64,000 bases of DNA, taken from Myxococcales bacterium (GTDB lineage Bacteria; Myxococcota_A; Polyangia; Haliangiales; Haliangiaceae). Within the stretch, counting starts at the first letter, position 1, and each line of letters starts with the position of its first letter. The notes under the pieces were generated by a model, which made no database searches, was not told where the DNA came from, and was given only the letters and a program-made list of their open reading frames with translations. A program made the position numbers and the translations under genes. Below, piece after piece: positions 16,901 through 25,240 of this stretch. Location: positions 25,362 through 89,361 of the forward strand of contig JADJGV010000021.1 of NCBI GenBank assembly GCA_016707895.1, read 5' to 3'.

Positions 16901-17366
16901 CGAGGTGCTGGCCGACCCGCCGCCCGGCTTCGACGCCAACGGCGACGGCGTCGCCAGCGTCGTCGACGACGAGTTCGTCGAGCTGATCAACGTCGGGGGC
17001 GCGTCCCTGGCGCTGGGGGGCGCGACCATCGCTGACGCCACCGGGGTGCGCGGCCGGTTCGCGGCGGGCACGATGCTGCCGGCCGGTGGCGCGCTGGTGG
17101 TGTTCGGCGGCGGCGCGCCCGCGCTGCCCGGCGTGGTCGCGGTCGCGCTGGGCGCGCTGCAGCTCAACAACGGCGGCGACGAGGTCACCATCCGCAGCGC
17201 CGCCGGCGAGGTGCTGGCGACGGTGCGCTTCGGCGTCGACGGCGGCATGGATCAGTCGCTCACGCGGGCCCGCGACCGCGACCCGGGGGCCGGCTTCGTG
17301 CTGCACCGATCGCTGGCCGCCGCGCCGGCATCGCCTGGGCGTCAGGCGAGCGGCGCGCCGTTGTAG
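13974..17366 (+). CDS. Secreted M36/fungalysin-like metalloprotease lipoprotein with FN3 and two lamin-tail domains
   Basis: A 1130-residue protein. It has a lipobox (LLGC), a pro-region, and a gluzincin zinc motif HEYGH with the third ligand in SEGWGD, as in fungalysin-like peptidases. An FN3-like domain (about 535-625), a jelly-roll/MAM-like region (about 645-805) and two lamin-tail domains (LTD) follow; the LTDs are near-duplicates opening LVINEILADPP and LLINEVLADPP. LTDs are used for surface or DNA binding in bacterial secreted enzymes. ATG 13974 follows GGAGGGA. A predatory or digestive role is plausible but inferred. Confidence 0.8.
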   Translation: MRLRSVLVGCVALLGCAEREDGGGGGAGYDREVTGGDRLDAKVAGIARDRVDLDRVLDGAPPLREAFGDLAARDFTTTTVTLPTAGPRTLTSVFAQQAIDGLPVRGAYAYLVADATDGDARLLASAYHLYQGAAVATTPTVSRDRADGEARDHLRLPATAALTGELAIWPIDGELHLAWELTADGDDRRALVIAGGPRAGRVEVIDDRVDASRGVVTGWTWEGGAPLGRGRAVERPLPSMSVTANGAVALTDAAGRYQLEAAAGAPLVASLSGPAVVVRNLSGPTLIADQPAAPQVDFTLGRATVEAELAQTTAFREATRAWQFLIDNGVPPTALGAPLTTNVNLADTCNAYFSPASRSINFFRAGGGCRNSAEATIVAHEYGHFVDHAFGGITNSGLSEGWGDALACLMYRAPTVGGDLFDTGRALRTCDNTYRYPAGGSDEAHALGQAWAGFAWQVRAGLVAALGEASGDAAARALILPSLRTNAPRIPEAVREVFLRDDDDGDLGNGTPHYDLLHAAAERHGLGFVVERDPAPPDQVVDLIGLARSPTAIDLAWTAPGGTAARYELRWSTRPLTEATFATGALLPAPTPGAAGHPESLTATVPPAGLIHVALRVIDVRGKTSPLSNLAFIALPAPTVAWGAGAEDGLTGWRKDGLWHVSRRHAAEGAAAYGYGDEATGTYDTGAPHRGALESPVIDLAALAAPKLAFDELVDVETAPDRDRLRVSVIDVGDPARVVMLDKVTGSTGGAFATRLLDLAPLAGRKVRLRFEVDTVDANANRGEGWFVDRVRIFGDGTAPPPPVAGLVINEILADPPVDFDTNGDQVFSPQGDEMIELVNAGATALDLGGATVADAVAVRATFAAGTALAPGQALVVFGGAARAIPGVVTVATSGLGLNNDGDDVTVRGADGRVLAQVHVGPEAGRDQSLVRQLDGDGASALVGHRTVAIAPASPGRKSDGSPFAGGAPAPRLLINEVLADPPPGFDANGDGVASVVDDEFVELINVGGASLALGGATIADATGVRGRFAAGTMLPAGGALVVFGGGAPALPGVVAVALGALQLNNGGDEVTIRSAAGEVLATVRFGVDGGMDQSLTRARDRDPGAGFVLHRSLAAAPASPGRQASGAPL

Positions 17367-17436
17367 TGGCAGCGCACTGGAATCTTGCAGCCGGAATGGA
17401 ACCGACGCGTGTCCGCGCAGGCGCGGCCGCGCAGGT

Positions 17437-17464
17437 TTGACCCTCGCCGAGCGCCGGGCATAAC
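17437..17464 (+). promoter_or_regulatory. Sigma-70-type promoter TTGACC-N16-CATAAC
   Basis: TTGACC (17437-17442) and CATAAC (17459-17464) are separated by 16 bases. Predicted transcription starts near 17471, downstream of the first ATG (17465). This favours the second in-frame ATG at 17477 as the true start, with a leader of only a few bases. Confidence 0.55.
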
Positions 17465-17476
17465 ATGCGACGACCA

Positions 17477-19159
17477 ATGGCAAAGCGGGCTGGCCTGAGC
17501 ATCTCGGTCAAGATGATCTTGACCACGACCTTTCTCATCCTGCTGACGGTGGTCGGGTTCGGGGTGCTGAACGCCTGCAACATCCGCAGCGCGTACGACC
17601 AGGCGTCGCGCGAGAAGATCGACACGTTCCGGCAGTCGCTGAACACCAAGGGCGCCACCACCACGCAGGTGTTCGCCAAGGCCCTCGAGAAGTTCCTGAT
17701 CGACAACCAGGACACCGAGATCCAGCAGCTGGTCGAGAAGACCGTGCGGCAGGACGAGGGCCTCAAGATCGTCTACGTGCTCGGCCGCGATCAGAACCTG
17801 ATCGCGTACTGCAAGGTCACGCGCGGCAACGCGACGTTGTGCGACGCCGGTGGCTACCCGGCCACGATGCACGTGCCGGTCAAGCACGGCTCATGGGAGA
17901 AGATCCTCGCCGAGTGGAAGACCCGCGCCACCGCCAACCAGGCTGACCCGCTGGTGCAGATCGATCTCACCGGCGAGGACGGCAAGCTCGAGGTGTTCGG
18001 CTTCCCGGTGTTCGTCGGCGCCGAGCCGACCGCCGCCGCGGCGGTCGCGACCGATCCCGGCGAGGCGCGGCAGGGCTACCTGGTGTTCGGCTACGACCTG
18101 ACCCCGATCGACGAGTTCGCCGCGGTCAGCGCCCACCAGAAGGAGAAGGCCTCGCGCACGGCCGCGGTGCGCACCGGCGTGGTCGGCCTGTTGTTCGTGC
18201 TGATCGGGACGCTGCTGGCGATCTTCCAGGGGCTGCAGATCTCGAAGCCGATCAAGCTGCTCGCGTGGAAGGCCGATCAGATCGCGCGCGGTGACCTCGC
18301 GGCCCGCGTCGAGGTCCGCTCGACCGACGAGATCGGCATGCTCGGCGAGAACTTCAACTTCATGGCCGACCAGCTGACGATCTTGCTCCAGCAGACTGCC
18401 GAGAAGGCGACGATGGAGAAGGAGCTCGAGGTCGCCAAGACGATCCAGGAGACGCTGGTCCCGACCCACGATCCGGTCGACAAGGGCGTGTTCCGGTTCG
18501 CCGGCTACTTCCAGCCGGCGTCGCAGTGCGGCGGCGACTGGTGGACCTGGCACGAGATGGTCGGCGACAAGATCCTGGTCGTGATCGGCGACGTGACCGG
18601 CCACGGCGTGCCGTCGGCGATGATCACCGCCGCCGCGAAGGCCGCGTGCGACGTCGCGCGCTCGGTGCACGGCGACAACGTCGATCCGTCGCTGTTGCTC
18701 GAGATCATGAACTCGGCGATCTACCAGAGCGCCAAGCGCAAGTTCGTGATGACCTGCTTCGCGTCGACGGTCGACATCAAGAAGCGGACGATCACCTACG
18801 CCAACGCCGGCCACAACTTCCCCTACCTGTACCGGACCGGCGAGGGCGGGCAGGGCGAGTTCGGCTCGCTGATGATCCGCGGCAACCGCCTCGGCGACCT
18901 CAAGGAGTCGAAGTACGAGACCAAGACCACCGAGCTCCTGCCCGGCGACATCCTGGTCTGGTACACGGACGGCATCGTCGAGTGCGAGAGCTCGACCGGC
19001 GAGGAGTACGGCGAGAAGCGGTTCCGCGCGTCGGTGCGGCGGGCCGCGGCCCTCGACCCGGGCGAGATCCGCGACGCGGTGGTGACCGACGCCGCCAACT
19101 TCTTCGGTGAGACCATGCGCAAGGACGACATCACGCTCGTCATCGGCAAGATCTTCTGA
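17477..19159 (+). CDS. Membrane SpoIIE/RsbU-type Ser/Thr phosphatase with HAMP domain (module 1)
   Basis: About 560 residues. An N-terminal membrane helix (SVKMILTTTFLILLTVVGFG) leads to an extracytoplasmic sensor region of about 190 residues. A second helix (VVGLLFVLIGTLLAIFQ), a HAMP linker (DEIGMLGENFNFMADQL) and a PP2C/SpoIIE domain follow. The metal motifs are CGGDWWTWHEM, VIGDVTGHGVPSAM, WYTDGIVE and DDITLVIG. Such enzymes dephosphorylate STAS anti-anti-sigma proteins in partner-switching pathways. A STAS-like gene lies three genes downstream. Closely related phosphatases occur at 55810 and 49419. Confidence 0.9.
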   Translation: MAKRAGLSISVKMILTTTFLILLTVVGFGVLNACNIRSAYDQASREKIDTFRQSLNTKGATTTQVFAKALEKFLIDNQDTEIQQLVEKTVRQDEGLKIVYVLGRDQNLIAYCKVTRGNATLCDAGGYPATMHVPVKHGSWEKILAEWKTRATANQADPLVQIDLTGEDGKLEVFGFPVFVGAEPTAAAAVATDPGEARQGYLVFGYDLTPIDEFAAVSAHQKEKASRTAAVRTGVVGLLFVLIGTLLAIFQGLQISKPIKLLAWKADQIARGDLAARVEVRSTDEIGMLGENFNFMADQLTILLQQTAEKATMEKELEVAKTIQETLVPTHDPVDKGVFRFAGYFQPASQCGGDWWTWHEMVGDKILVVIGDVTGHGVPSAMITAAAKAACDVARSVHGDNVDPSLLLEIMNSAIYQSAKRKFVMTCFASTVDIKKRTITYANAGHNFPYLYRTGEGGQGEFGSLMIRGNRLGDLKESKYETKTTELLPGDILVWYTDGIVECESSTGEEYGEKRFRASVRRAAALDPGEIRDAVVTDAANFFGETMRKDDITLVIGKIF

Positions 19160-19300
19160 TCGCGTCGGGGAGACGGGCTTAACAAGGGGGGCGCACCGTG
19201 CGACCCGGGGGAGGGCCTACGAGGCGTGCTGAGAGGGCGACGGGCGGCGATGTGGGACGAGGTCGGCGGCGTGACCGGCGCGTGACAGGCGTGCGATCGC

Positions 19301-19330
19301 CTGACGCCGATACCCTGTTGCTGATACAAT
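19301..19330 (+). promoter_or_regulatory. Sigma-70-type promoter CTGACG-N18-TACAAT
   Basis: CTGACG (19301-19306) and TACAAT (19325-19330) lie in an unusually A/T-rich patch (TGATACAATTATTACAAG). The predicted start near 19337 leaves about a 55-base leader before the TPR gene, which has a GGAGG-like RBS at 19384-19388. Confidence 0.5.
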
Positions 19331-19392
19331 TATTACAAGAGGGGGCCCGAGGCTCGTGTGGAGCGTCGGACCAAGCGATCATCGGAGGCCGC

Positions 19393-21966
19393 GTGCGTAC
19401 CTACGGAACCTGCATCCGAGCTGTGCTGATCACCGCTGCCCTGGGCAGCGCCGCCGCCATCCCGCGGTGGATCCCCGCCGCGCACGCGCAGGCCGAGGAC
19501 GACCTGCGCGAGGGCGACAAGTACTTCGAGGAGGGCGACTTCAAGCGCGCCGCCAACGCCTACGACAACGCGATCCGGAAGTACCCGGCGCAGGTGGCGG
19601 CCGAGGCCTACGGCAAGCGCGCGGCGATCTACATCATCCTCAAGGACTTCGACGGTGGCCTCGCGTTCATCCGCAAGGTCGCCAAGGCGCAGCACCCCGA
19701 GGCGCCCGAGATCCTCGAGCAGGAAGCGCTGATCCTGTGGCAGCTCGGGCAGAAGCCCGACGCCGTCGCGATCGCCGAGAAGGTGGTCGCGCGCAAGCCG
19801 AAGTCGTTCCTCAACCAGAACCTGATCGGCGAGTTCTACTCGAACCGCGATCCGGTCCGGACCATCACCGCCTACGAGGCGTACCTCGCGTCGCGGCCGT
19901 CGGAGCTCGAGGGCAACGACGCGTTGCCGCGCATCCGCCTGGGCTTCGCGTACCTCGGCCGCGCCCGCGCGGCGCTGCGCGACGGCAAGAGCAAGGACGC
20001 GGCCGGCGACTACGACAAGGCGGTCAGCCAGCTCGAGACCGTGCAGCGCAAGTTCGGCAAGCGCGCCAACGCGGTGGTCAACGCCGACAACGGCCTGTGC
20101 GCCGGCTACACCGGCCAGGGGCAGTTCGACCGCGCGATCGCGGTGTGCGAGCGCGTCGTCGCCGATCCGCGCAAGGTCGACGCCAACGGCTCGGTGTGGT
20201 TCAACCTCGGCGTCGCGTACCTGGCCAAGAAGCAGCCGGTGCGCGCCCGCAGCGCGGCCACCGAGTTCCTGCGCCTCAAGAAGAACGAGGCCCGCGGGTT
20301 CATCCTGACCGGCGACGCGTACTTCCAGGAGAAGGACTGGGCGTCGGCGCTCGACAACTACCTCAAGGCCGAGAAGCTGCTGCGCGCCGGCCAGCAGCGC
20401 GAGCAGGTCAACCTGTCGATCCAGCTCGGCAAGACCTACCGCCGCCTGCCGTTCTCGGGCACCGGCGCCAACCCCAACCTGACGTTGGCCATCGAGAAGC
20501 TCGAGGCCGGCATCGCCGCGTCGCCGGGCAGCTACGAGCTGTCGACCGAGCTGGGCGGCGCCTACCTCGCCGCGCGCCAGGACGCCAAGGCGCTGGCCAC
20601 CGCCGATCGCCTGATCAGCGGCAAGGAGTTCGCCACCGCGTCGACCGAGGACAAGGTCGGCGTGGTGCTGGTGTCGGCCAAGGCGCAGTACAACCTCGGC
20701 AAGCTCGCGGTCGCGCGGCAGCGGTTCGAGGCCGCCACCCAGCTGCAGCCCAAGGACGCCCAGATCCAGCGCGCGCTGGTCGAGACCATCAACGCCCAGG
20801 CGTGGGGCGCGCTGGCCAAGGACGACAAGGCGGCGCAGAACTTCCTGGACGAGGCCGCCGCGGTCGACCCCAAGTCGCCGATGACCTCGCTCAACATGGC
20901 GGTGCTGGCGATCGATCGCGGCGACTGCGACGGCGCCCAGCGCCACCTGGCCAAGCTCGAGGGCAACCGCCGCGGCTACGCGATGGGCTACGAGCGGCTG
21001 CTGGCGCGCAGCCTCCTGTGCAGCAAGAAGCCCGACAAGACCAAGGCCGCCGAGCACTACGCGTCGGCCGAGACCGAGGCCAAGAAGAACCAGGCCAACC
21101 TGGTGGTGGCCGAGATCTACACCGAGTGGGCGCCGCTCTTGTTCGAGACCAACCTCGACGACGCGGTCGAGAAGCTCAACGTCGCGGTGCAGTTCTCGGC
21201 GCAGGTGCCCGAGGTCGCGACCGCGGCCAAGCGCAACCTGGCGATCGGGCTGTTCAAGCGCGGCTGGCGCTCGATCAAGGCCGGCAAGGCCGCCGAGGCG
21301 GTGGCCGACTTCGAGCGCGCGACCCGCGAGCCGGCGCTGCTCAAGGGCACCGAGCCCGCGGCGTTCCAGTTCTCGTACGCGCTGGCGCTCCTCGAGAAGG
21401 GCGACAACGGCGCCGCCGCCAACATCTTCAAGGACCTCGCGGTCAAGGGCAACCAGGGCGCGTACCTGCGGCCGCCTTACAACAAGGTCGGCTCGCAGTT
21501 CTTCGGCGCCTACGCCAACTACCGGTCGAACTCGCCGCAGGCCCGGCAGAAGGCCGCCGACGAGTTCACCGCGCTGCAGGGCGGCGCGAGCGGCGCGTTC
21601 GCCAGCAAGGTGCGGTCGCTGATCGCGTCGTCGTGGGAGTACGTGGCCTACGACAGCTGGAAGAGCGGCAAGAGCGGCCAGGCCGACAAGGCGCTGCAGT
21701 CGGCCGCCAAGTTCGCCGACGACGACATCCGCCGCCGCGTGACGATGAACCGCGCGGTGCTGTCGCTGGGCAAGGACCAGCTGCGCACCCTCGAGGACCT
21801 CAACGGCACGCCGGCCGAGGCGCTGGTGAACCTCGGCATCCTCTACGAGCAGATGGGGCGGCCCAAGGACGCCTACGAGGCGTGGACCAAGGCCAAGGCC
21901 CGCGGCGTCAACGCCAAGGACCTGCAGAAGTGGATCGACAACAAGAAGCGGTTCTACGGCTTCTGA
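19393..21966 (+). CDS. Secreted tetratricopeptide-repeat protein (module 1)
   Basis: About 857 residues. A signal peptide (ITAALGSAAAIPRWIPAAHAQA) is followed by about 18-20 TPR-like helical hairpins, for example EGDKYFEEGDFKRAANAYDNAIRKYP near the start. The protein ends with LQKWIDNKKRFYGF. GTG 19393 was chosen because GGAGG precedes it and it gives a good signal peptide; the frame is open further upstream through the promoter. TPR arrays are protein-binding scaffolds, here probably periplasmic. A homologous gene with a matching C-terminal end (LDEWIAAKERIFG) lies at 59411, again directly before a PhnD-like gene. Confidence 0.85.
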   Translation: MRTYGTCIRAVLITAALGSAAAIPRWIPAAHAQAEDDLREGDKYFEEGDFKRAANAYDNAIRKYPAQVAAEAYGKRAAIYIILKDFDGGLAFIRKVAKAQHPEAPEILEQEALILWQLGQKPDAVAIAEKVVARKPKSFLNQNLIGEFYSNRDPVRTITAYEAYLASRPSELEGNDALPRIRLGFAYLGRARAALRDGKSKDAAGDYDKAVSQLETVQRKFGKRANAVVNADNGLCAGYTGQGQFDRAIAVCERVVADPRKVDANGSVWFNLGVAYLAKKQPVRARSAATEFLRLKKNEARGFILTGDAYFQEKDWASALDNYLKAEKLLRAGQQREQVNLSIQLGKTYRRLPFSGTGANPNLTLAIEKLEAGIAASPGSYELSTELGGAYLAARQDAKALATADRLISGKEFATASTEDKVGVVLVSAKAQYNLGKLAVARQRFEAATQLQPKDAQIQRALVETINAQAWGALAKDDKAAQNFLDEAAAVDPKSPMTSLNMAVLAIDRGDCDGAQRHLAKLEGNRRGYAMGYERLLARSLLCSKKPDKTKAAEHYASAETEAKKNQANLVVAEIYTEWAPLLFETNLDDAVEKLNVAVQFSAQVPEVATAAKRNLAIGLFKRGWRSIKAGKAAEAVADFERATREPALLKGTEPAAFQFSYALALLEKGDNGAAANIFKDLAVKGNQGAYLRPPYNKVGSQFFGAYANYRSNSPQARQKAADEFTALQGGASGAFASKVRSLIASSWEYVAYDSWKSGKSGQADKALQSAAKFADDDIRRRVTMNRAVLSLGKDQLRTLEDLNGTPAEALVNLGILYEQMGRPKDAYEAWTKAKARGVNAKDLQKWIDNKKRFYGF

Positions 21967-21979
21967 GTACGAGATCCAT

Positions 21980-22037
21980 GAGGGGCTTTCGCAAAGCCTC
22001 CCCCACAAGACGTGGGGCCCCCACCCGAAACGCGAGA
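21980..22037 (+). repeat. Dispersed two-hairpin repeat, copy 2
   Basis: This copy matches the unit at 3876-3935 over GGGCTTTCGCAAAG, then CCTCCCCCACAAGACGTGGGG (two overlapping segments), then CCCCCACCCGAAACGCGAGA. The first stem is shortened (GGCTTT-CGC-AAAGCC), while the second hairpin and tail are identical. It lies between the TPR gene and the PhnD-like gene, which read the same way, so it is not simply a convergent-gene terminator. Confidence 0.75.
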
Positions 22038-22068
22038 ACCTGACCACCGGCCCAGCTCCGGAGCTCCC

Positions 22069-22995
22069 ATGAACAAGCTCTTCGCCCTCGTCCCCATCGC
22101 CGCGATCGTCGCCGCCGGCGCCGCGGTCTACGCGCGCCGCGGCGAGAGCCAGCCGGCCGCGCCGACCGCGCTGACGATCGGCATCTACGCCCCCACCGTC
22201 GAGTTCGGCACCGCCCAGGCCCGCCTGCAGTACGCGCAGTCGCTGGCCAAGGCGATCGAGGCCCAGACCGGCGCCAAGGTCGACGCCAAGTCGTTCGCGC
22301 AGTTCTCGCAGCTCAAGAGCGCCGGCGTCGACTTCGCGATCGTCGACGGCCAGTGCTACGCCAAGAACCTGGGCTGGTCGCTCCTGGCCAGCGCCGAGGT
22401 CGGCGGCGGCACGTCGCGGCAGTGGGCGCTGTTCGCCGACGGCGTCAGCGACATGCAGGGCCTCAAGGGCAAGAAGCTGGCCTACGTCCAGACCGGCTGC
22501 GACGACAACGCCTTCATCGACAACGCGATGCTCGACTCCGAGGTCGACCCGGCGTTCTTCGCCGGGCGGGTCGGCAAGCCCGACATCACCGCCGCGGTGG
22601 CCGAGGTCGCGTCGTACAAGGGCGCGGCCGCGGTGTTCGCGCCGGTCGGCACCCAGAAGGGCCTGGCCAAGCTGTTCGACACCGGCAGCGTGCCCAACCC
22701 CGGCTTCGTGCAGATCAACGGTAAGGTGCCGCAAGGCACCGTCGACAAGGTCGCGGCCGCGGTGGTGGGCTTCGGCGGCGGTGGCGCGATCAGCGGCTGG
22801 TCGTCACCGCAGAAGGGCAGCTTCCAGGGCCTGAACGGGTCGATGGGCCGCGCGGTCAAGCACGGCGTGTTCGCCAGCCCCGACCCGGTGCGGTTCGAGG
22901 CCAAGGACGTGCTGATCGAGCCGGAGACGATCGACGAGACGGCGACGACCGGCGTGCGGCAGCACTTCGAGCGGCCCCCGGAGAGGATGGAGTGA
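22069..22995 (+). CDS. PhnD-like periplasmic substrate-binding protein (module 1)
   Basis: A 308-residue protein with an N-terminal signal/anchor (LFALVPIAAIVAAGAAVYA). It has a PhnD/phosphonate-binding-like type 2 periplasmic fold: LTIGIYAPTVEFG, YAQSLAKAIEAQTGAKVD, VDFAIVDGQCYAK, MQGLKGKKLAYVQTGCDDNAFI and a GGGGAISGW segment. No ABC permease or ATPase is nearby, so a sensory rather than transport role is likely. Homologous to the protein at 61835. It follows the TPR gene across the hairpin repeat and is one base from the STAS-like gene. Confidence 0.82.
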   Translation: MNKLFALVPIAAIVAAGAAVYARRGESQPAAPTALTIGIYAPTVEFGTAQARLQYAQSLAKAIEAQTGAKVDAKSFAQFSQLKSAGVDFAIVDGQCYAKNLGWSLLASAEVGGGTSRQWALFADGVSDMQGLKGKKLAYVQTGCDDNAFIDNAMLDSEVDPAFFAGRVGKPDITAAVAEVASYKGAAAVFAPVGTQKGLAKLFDTGSVPNPGFVQINGKVPQGTVDKVAAAVVGFGGGGAISGWSSPQKGSFQGLNGSMGRAVKHGVFASPDPVRFEAKDVLIEPETIDETATTGVRQHFERPPERME

Positions 22996-22996
22996 G

Positions 22997-23497
22997 ATGG
23001 CCGCGATCGATCCCGTGACCGACGGCGCGCCGCTGTCCTGGCGCATCCGTGAGCGGCCGGGCATGACGACCGTGGAGTTCGTCGGTGAGATCGACGAGAA
23101 CGCCGACTTCGCGGACCTGCGGCGGCGGCTGCGGGGGCCGGTGGCGTTCATGCTGGGCGAGGTGCGCCGGATCAACAGCTGCGGGGTGCGCGAGTGGGTC
23201 AACTTCGTGCGCGACCTGCCGCACGTGACCGAGCTGTCGTTCTCGCACTGCTCGCCGGCGATCGTCACCCAGCTCAACATGATCTACAACTTCCGCGGGC
23301 GGGCCAAGATCCGCTCGTTCTACGCGCCGTACGTGTGCGACGCGTGCGGCCGCGAGGAGGAGCAGCTGATCGACGTGCCGTCGCAGGCGCCTGGGATCCG
23401 GCCCAACCTGCCCACGTTCGCCTGCCCCGACTGCCAGGCGGCGATGGAGTTCGACGACCTGCCCGAGCGGTACCTGTCGTTCCTCGCGGAGGCGTGA
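22997..23497 (+). CDS. STAS-like protein with C-terminal zinc ribbon
   Basis: A 166-residue protein. Residues about 20-110 resemble a STAS (anti-anti-sigma) domain: VEFVGEIDENADFADL, then GEVRRINSCGVREWVNFVRDL. There NSCGVREW takes the place of the DSSGL phospho-Ser loop, so Ser remains but the usual Asp is Asn. A zinc-ribbon-like tail has CDACGREEE and CPDCQAAMEF. It could be the substrate of the SpoIIE phosphatase upstream. It starts one base after the PhnD-like stop. Confidence 0.7.
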   Translation: MAAIDPVTDGAPLSWRIRERPGMTTVEFVGEIDENADFADLRRRLRGPVAFMLGEVRRINSCGVREWVNFVRDLPHVTELSFSHCSPAIVTQLNMIYNFRGRAKIRSFYAPYVCDACGREEEQLIDVPSQAPGIRPNLPTFACPDCQAAMEFDDLPERYLSFLAEA

Positions 23498-23558
23498 GAA
23501 CCTTCCGTGGGGCCGCCGGCTCCTGACCGACCCGTCACGCCAACCCAGCCGTACCCGC

Positions 23559-24857
23559 TTGGCCAAGCTGTTCGATCAGATCACCTCGCTCCTCGATAGC
23601 ACCGTCGACGCCGCGGTGGTGCTGGACGGCGAGCGCCGCGTGCGCCACTACAACCCGGCGTACCAGGCGTTGACCGGGCTGCGCGGCCGCGCGCTGGCCG
23701 AGCGGGTCGCCGCCGGCGCGCGGTGCTTCGAGCTGTTCAAGCTCGACATCTGCGCCGACGCCTGCGTCGGGTGCAAGGCCCGGGACAGCGGCCGGCGGAT
23801 CCGGGTCGACGAGATCGCGGCGGTGCGCGGCGACGGCGAGGACCTGACGTGCATCGTCACCGCGGTGCCGCTGGAGCTGGCCGACGGCGAGCAGCTGATC
23901 ATCGAGACCTATCGCGACGTCACCGCCGACGTGCGGATCCAGCGGCGGCTCAAGGTCGCCCTCGAGCACGAGCGGCGGGCCAAGGAGGACCTGGAGGAGA
24001 AGGTGCGCGAGCGCACCGCCGAGCTGCGCGCCGCCCAGGCCCAGCTGGTGCACCAGGAGAAGATGTCGTCGCTAGGCCGGCTGGTGGCTGGCATCGCCCA
24101 CGAGCTGAACAACCCGATCAACTTCGTCTACGGCAACGTCGACTTCCTCGGCCAGTACATGGAGAGCCTGCTGCGGCTGGCGGCGCTGATCGACGGCGCG
24201 CCGCTGCCCGACGCCACCCGCGCCGCCTACGACGCGCTCAAGGCCGAGGTCGAGTACGAGTTCTTGGTGGGCGACTGGCAGAAGCTCCTGCGCTCGATCC
24301 GCGCCGGCGCCGAGCGCACCGCGGCGATCGTCGCCGACCTCAAGACCTTCGCGCGCACCGGTGGCACCGAGCTGGCCGAGGCCGACCTGGTGGCCGGCAT
24401 CGACACCACGCTCAACCTGATCGCGCCGCTGCTCAAGAACCGGGTCGACGTCCGCCGCCGCGGCGGCACCCGCATCCCGCGCGTCGTGTGCAACGCGGGC
24501 CACCTCAACCAGGTGTTCATGAACATCCTCACCAACGCCGCGCAGGCGATCGTCGGGCCGGGCTGGATCGAGGTCGAGATCGCCACCGTGGACGATGGCG
24601 CCGCGGTGCGGGTGGTCGTGGCCGACTCTGGGCCCGGCATCGGCCCCGACCTGATGGCCAAGATCGGCGATCCGTTCTTCACCACCAAGGAGGTGGGCGA
24701 GGGCACCGGGCTGGGGCTGTGGATCACCGCCAACATCGTGCGCGCCCACGGCGGGACGCTGTCGTGGGGCAACCGCGTGGGCGCCGGCGCCGAGTTCGTG
24801 GTGACGGTCCCGGTCGCCGGCCCGGACAAGGACGGCGAAGCGGGGCGCACACCGTGA
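23559..24857 (+). CDS. PAS-domain sensor histidine kinase
   Basis: A 432-residue cytoplasmic kinase. The N-terminal PAS domain (about 5-125) has a Cys cluster (CFELFKLDICADACVGC). A coiled coil (VALEHERRAKEDLEEKVRER) leads to the HisKA H-box GIAHELNNPINFVYGN. ATP-binding N, G1 and G2 boxes are NAAQAI, DSGPGIG and GTGLGLWI. The Cys cluster could bind a metal, an Fe-S centre or sense redox. TTG at 23559 was chosen; no ATG or GTG gives the PAS start. The stop overlaps the receiver gene by GTGA. Confidence 0.88.
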   Translation: MAKLFDQITSLLDSTVDAAVVLDGERRVRHYNPAYQALTGLRGRALAERVAAGARCFELFKLDICADACVGCKARDSGRRIRVDEIAAVRGDGEDLTCIVTAVPLELADGEQLIIETYRDVTADVRIQRRLKVALEHERRAKEDLEEKVRERTAELRAAQAQLVHQEKMSSLGRLVAGIAHELNNPINFVYGNVDFLGQYMESLLRLAALIDGAPLPDATRAAYDALKAEVEYEFLVGDWQKLLRSIRAGAERTAAIVADLKTFARTGGTELAEADLVAGIDTTLNLIAPLLKNRVDVRRRGGTRIPRVVCNAGHLNQVFMNILTNAAQAIVGPGWIEVEIATVDDGAAVRVVVADSGPGIGPDLMAKIGDPFFTTKEVGEGTGLGLWITANIVRAHGGTLSWGNRVGAGAEFVVTVPVAGPDKDGEAGRTP

Positions 24858-25216
24858 CGCTGGCGCGACCCCGGGTGCTGGTCGTCGACGACGAGCGCTA
24901 CAACCGCGAGCTGGTGCAGCGCACGCTGGCCCGCTACGCCGACGTCCTCGTGGCGTGCGATCTGGACGAGGCGCTGGCGGCCTGCGCCGCGGTCGCGGTC
25001 GACGTCTTGATCACCGATCAGCGCCTGGGCGCCGGCACCGGCACCGAGCTTGCGGCCCGGGTGCGCGCGGCGGCGCCGCAGACGCGGATCGTGCTGATCA
25101 CCGGCTACGTCGAGGACGCCGAGGTGATCGCGGCCCAGGCCGCGGGCCTGGTCGACGACGTCATCGGCAAGCCGTTCGCGCCGATCGCGCTGCGCCAGCG
25201 CGTGCTGGGTCCGTAA
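24854..25216 (+). CDS. Stand-alone response-regulator receiver
   Basis: A 120-residue single REC domain: VLVVDDER acidic pair, phospho-acceptor Asp in DVLITDQRLGAGTG, Thr in IVLITGY and Lys in IGKPFAP. It has no output domain, so it would act as a phosphotransfer shuttle or by protein contact. It starts with GTG in a GTGA overlap with the histidine kinase, so the two are a cognate pair. The 3' end faces the parS-like array. Confidence 0.9.
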   Translation: MTLARPRVLVVDDERYNRELVQRTLARYADVLVACDLDEALAACAAVAVDVLITDQRLGAGTGTELAARVRAAAPQTRIVLITGYVEDAEVIAAQAAGLVDDVIGKPFAPIALRQRVLGP

Positions 25217-25240
25217 GACGTCGGGACCTCGCGGCCGGAT

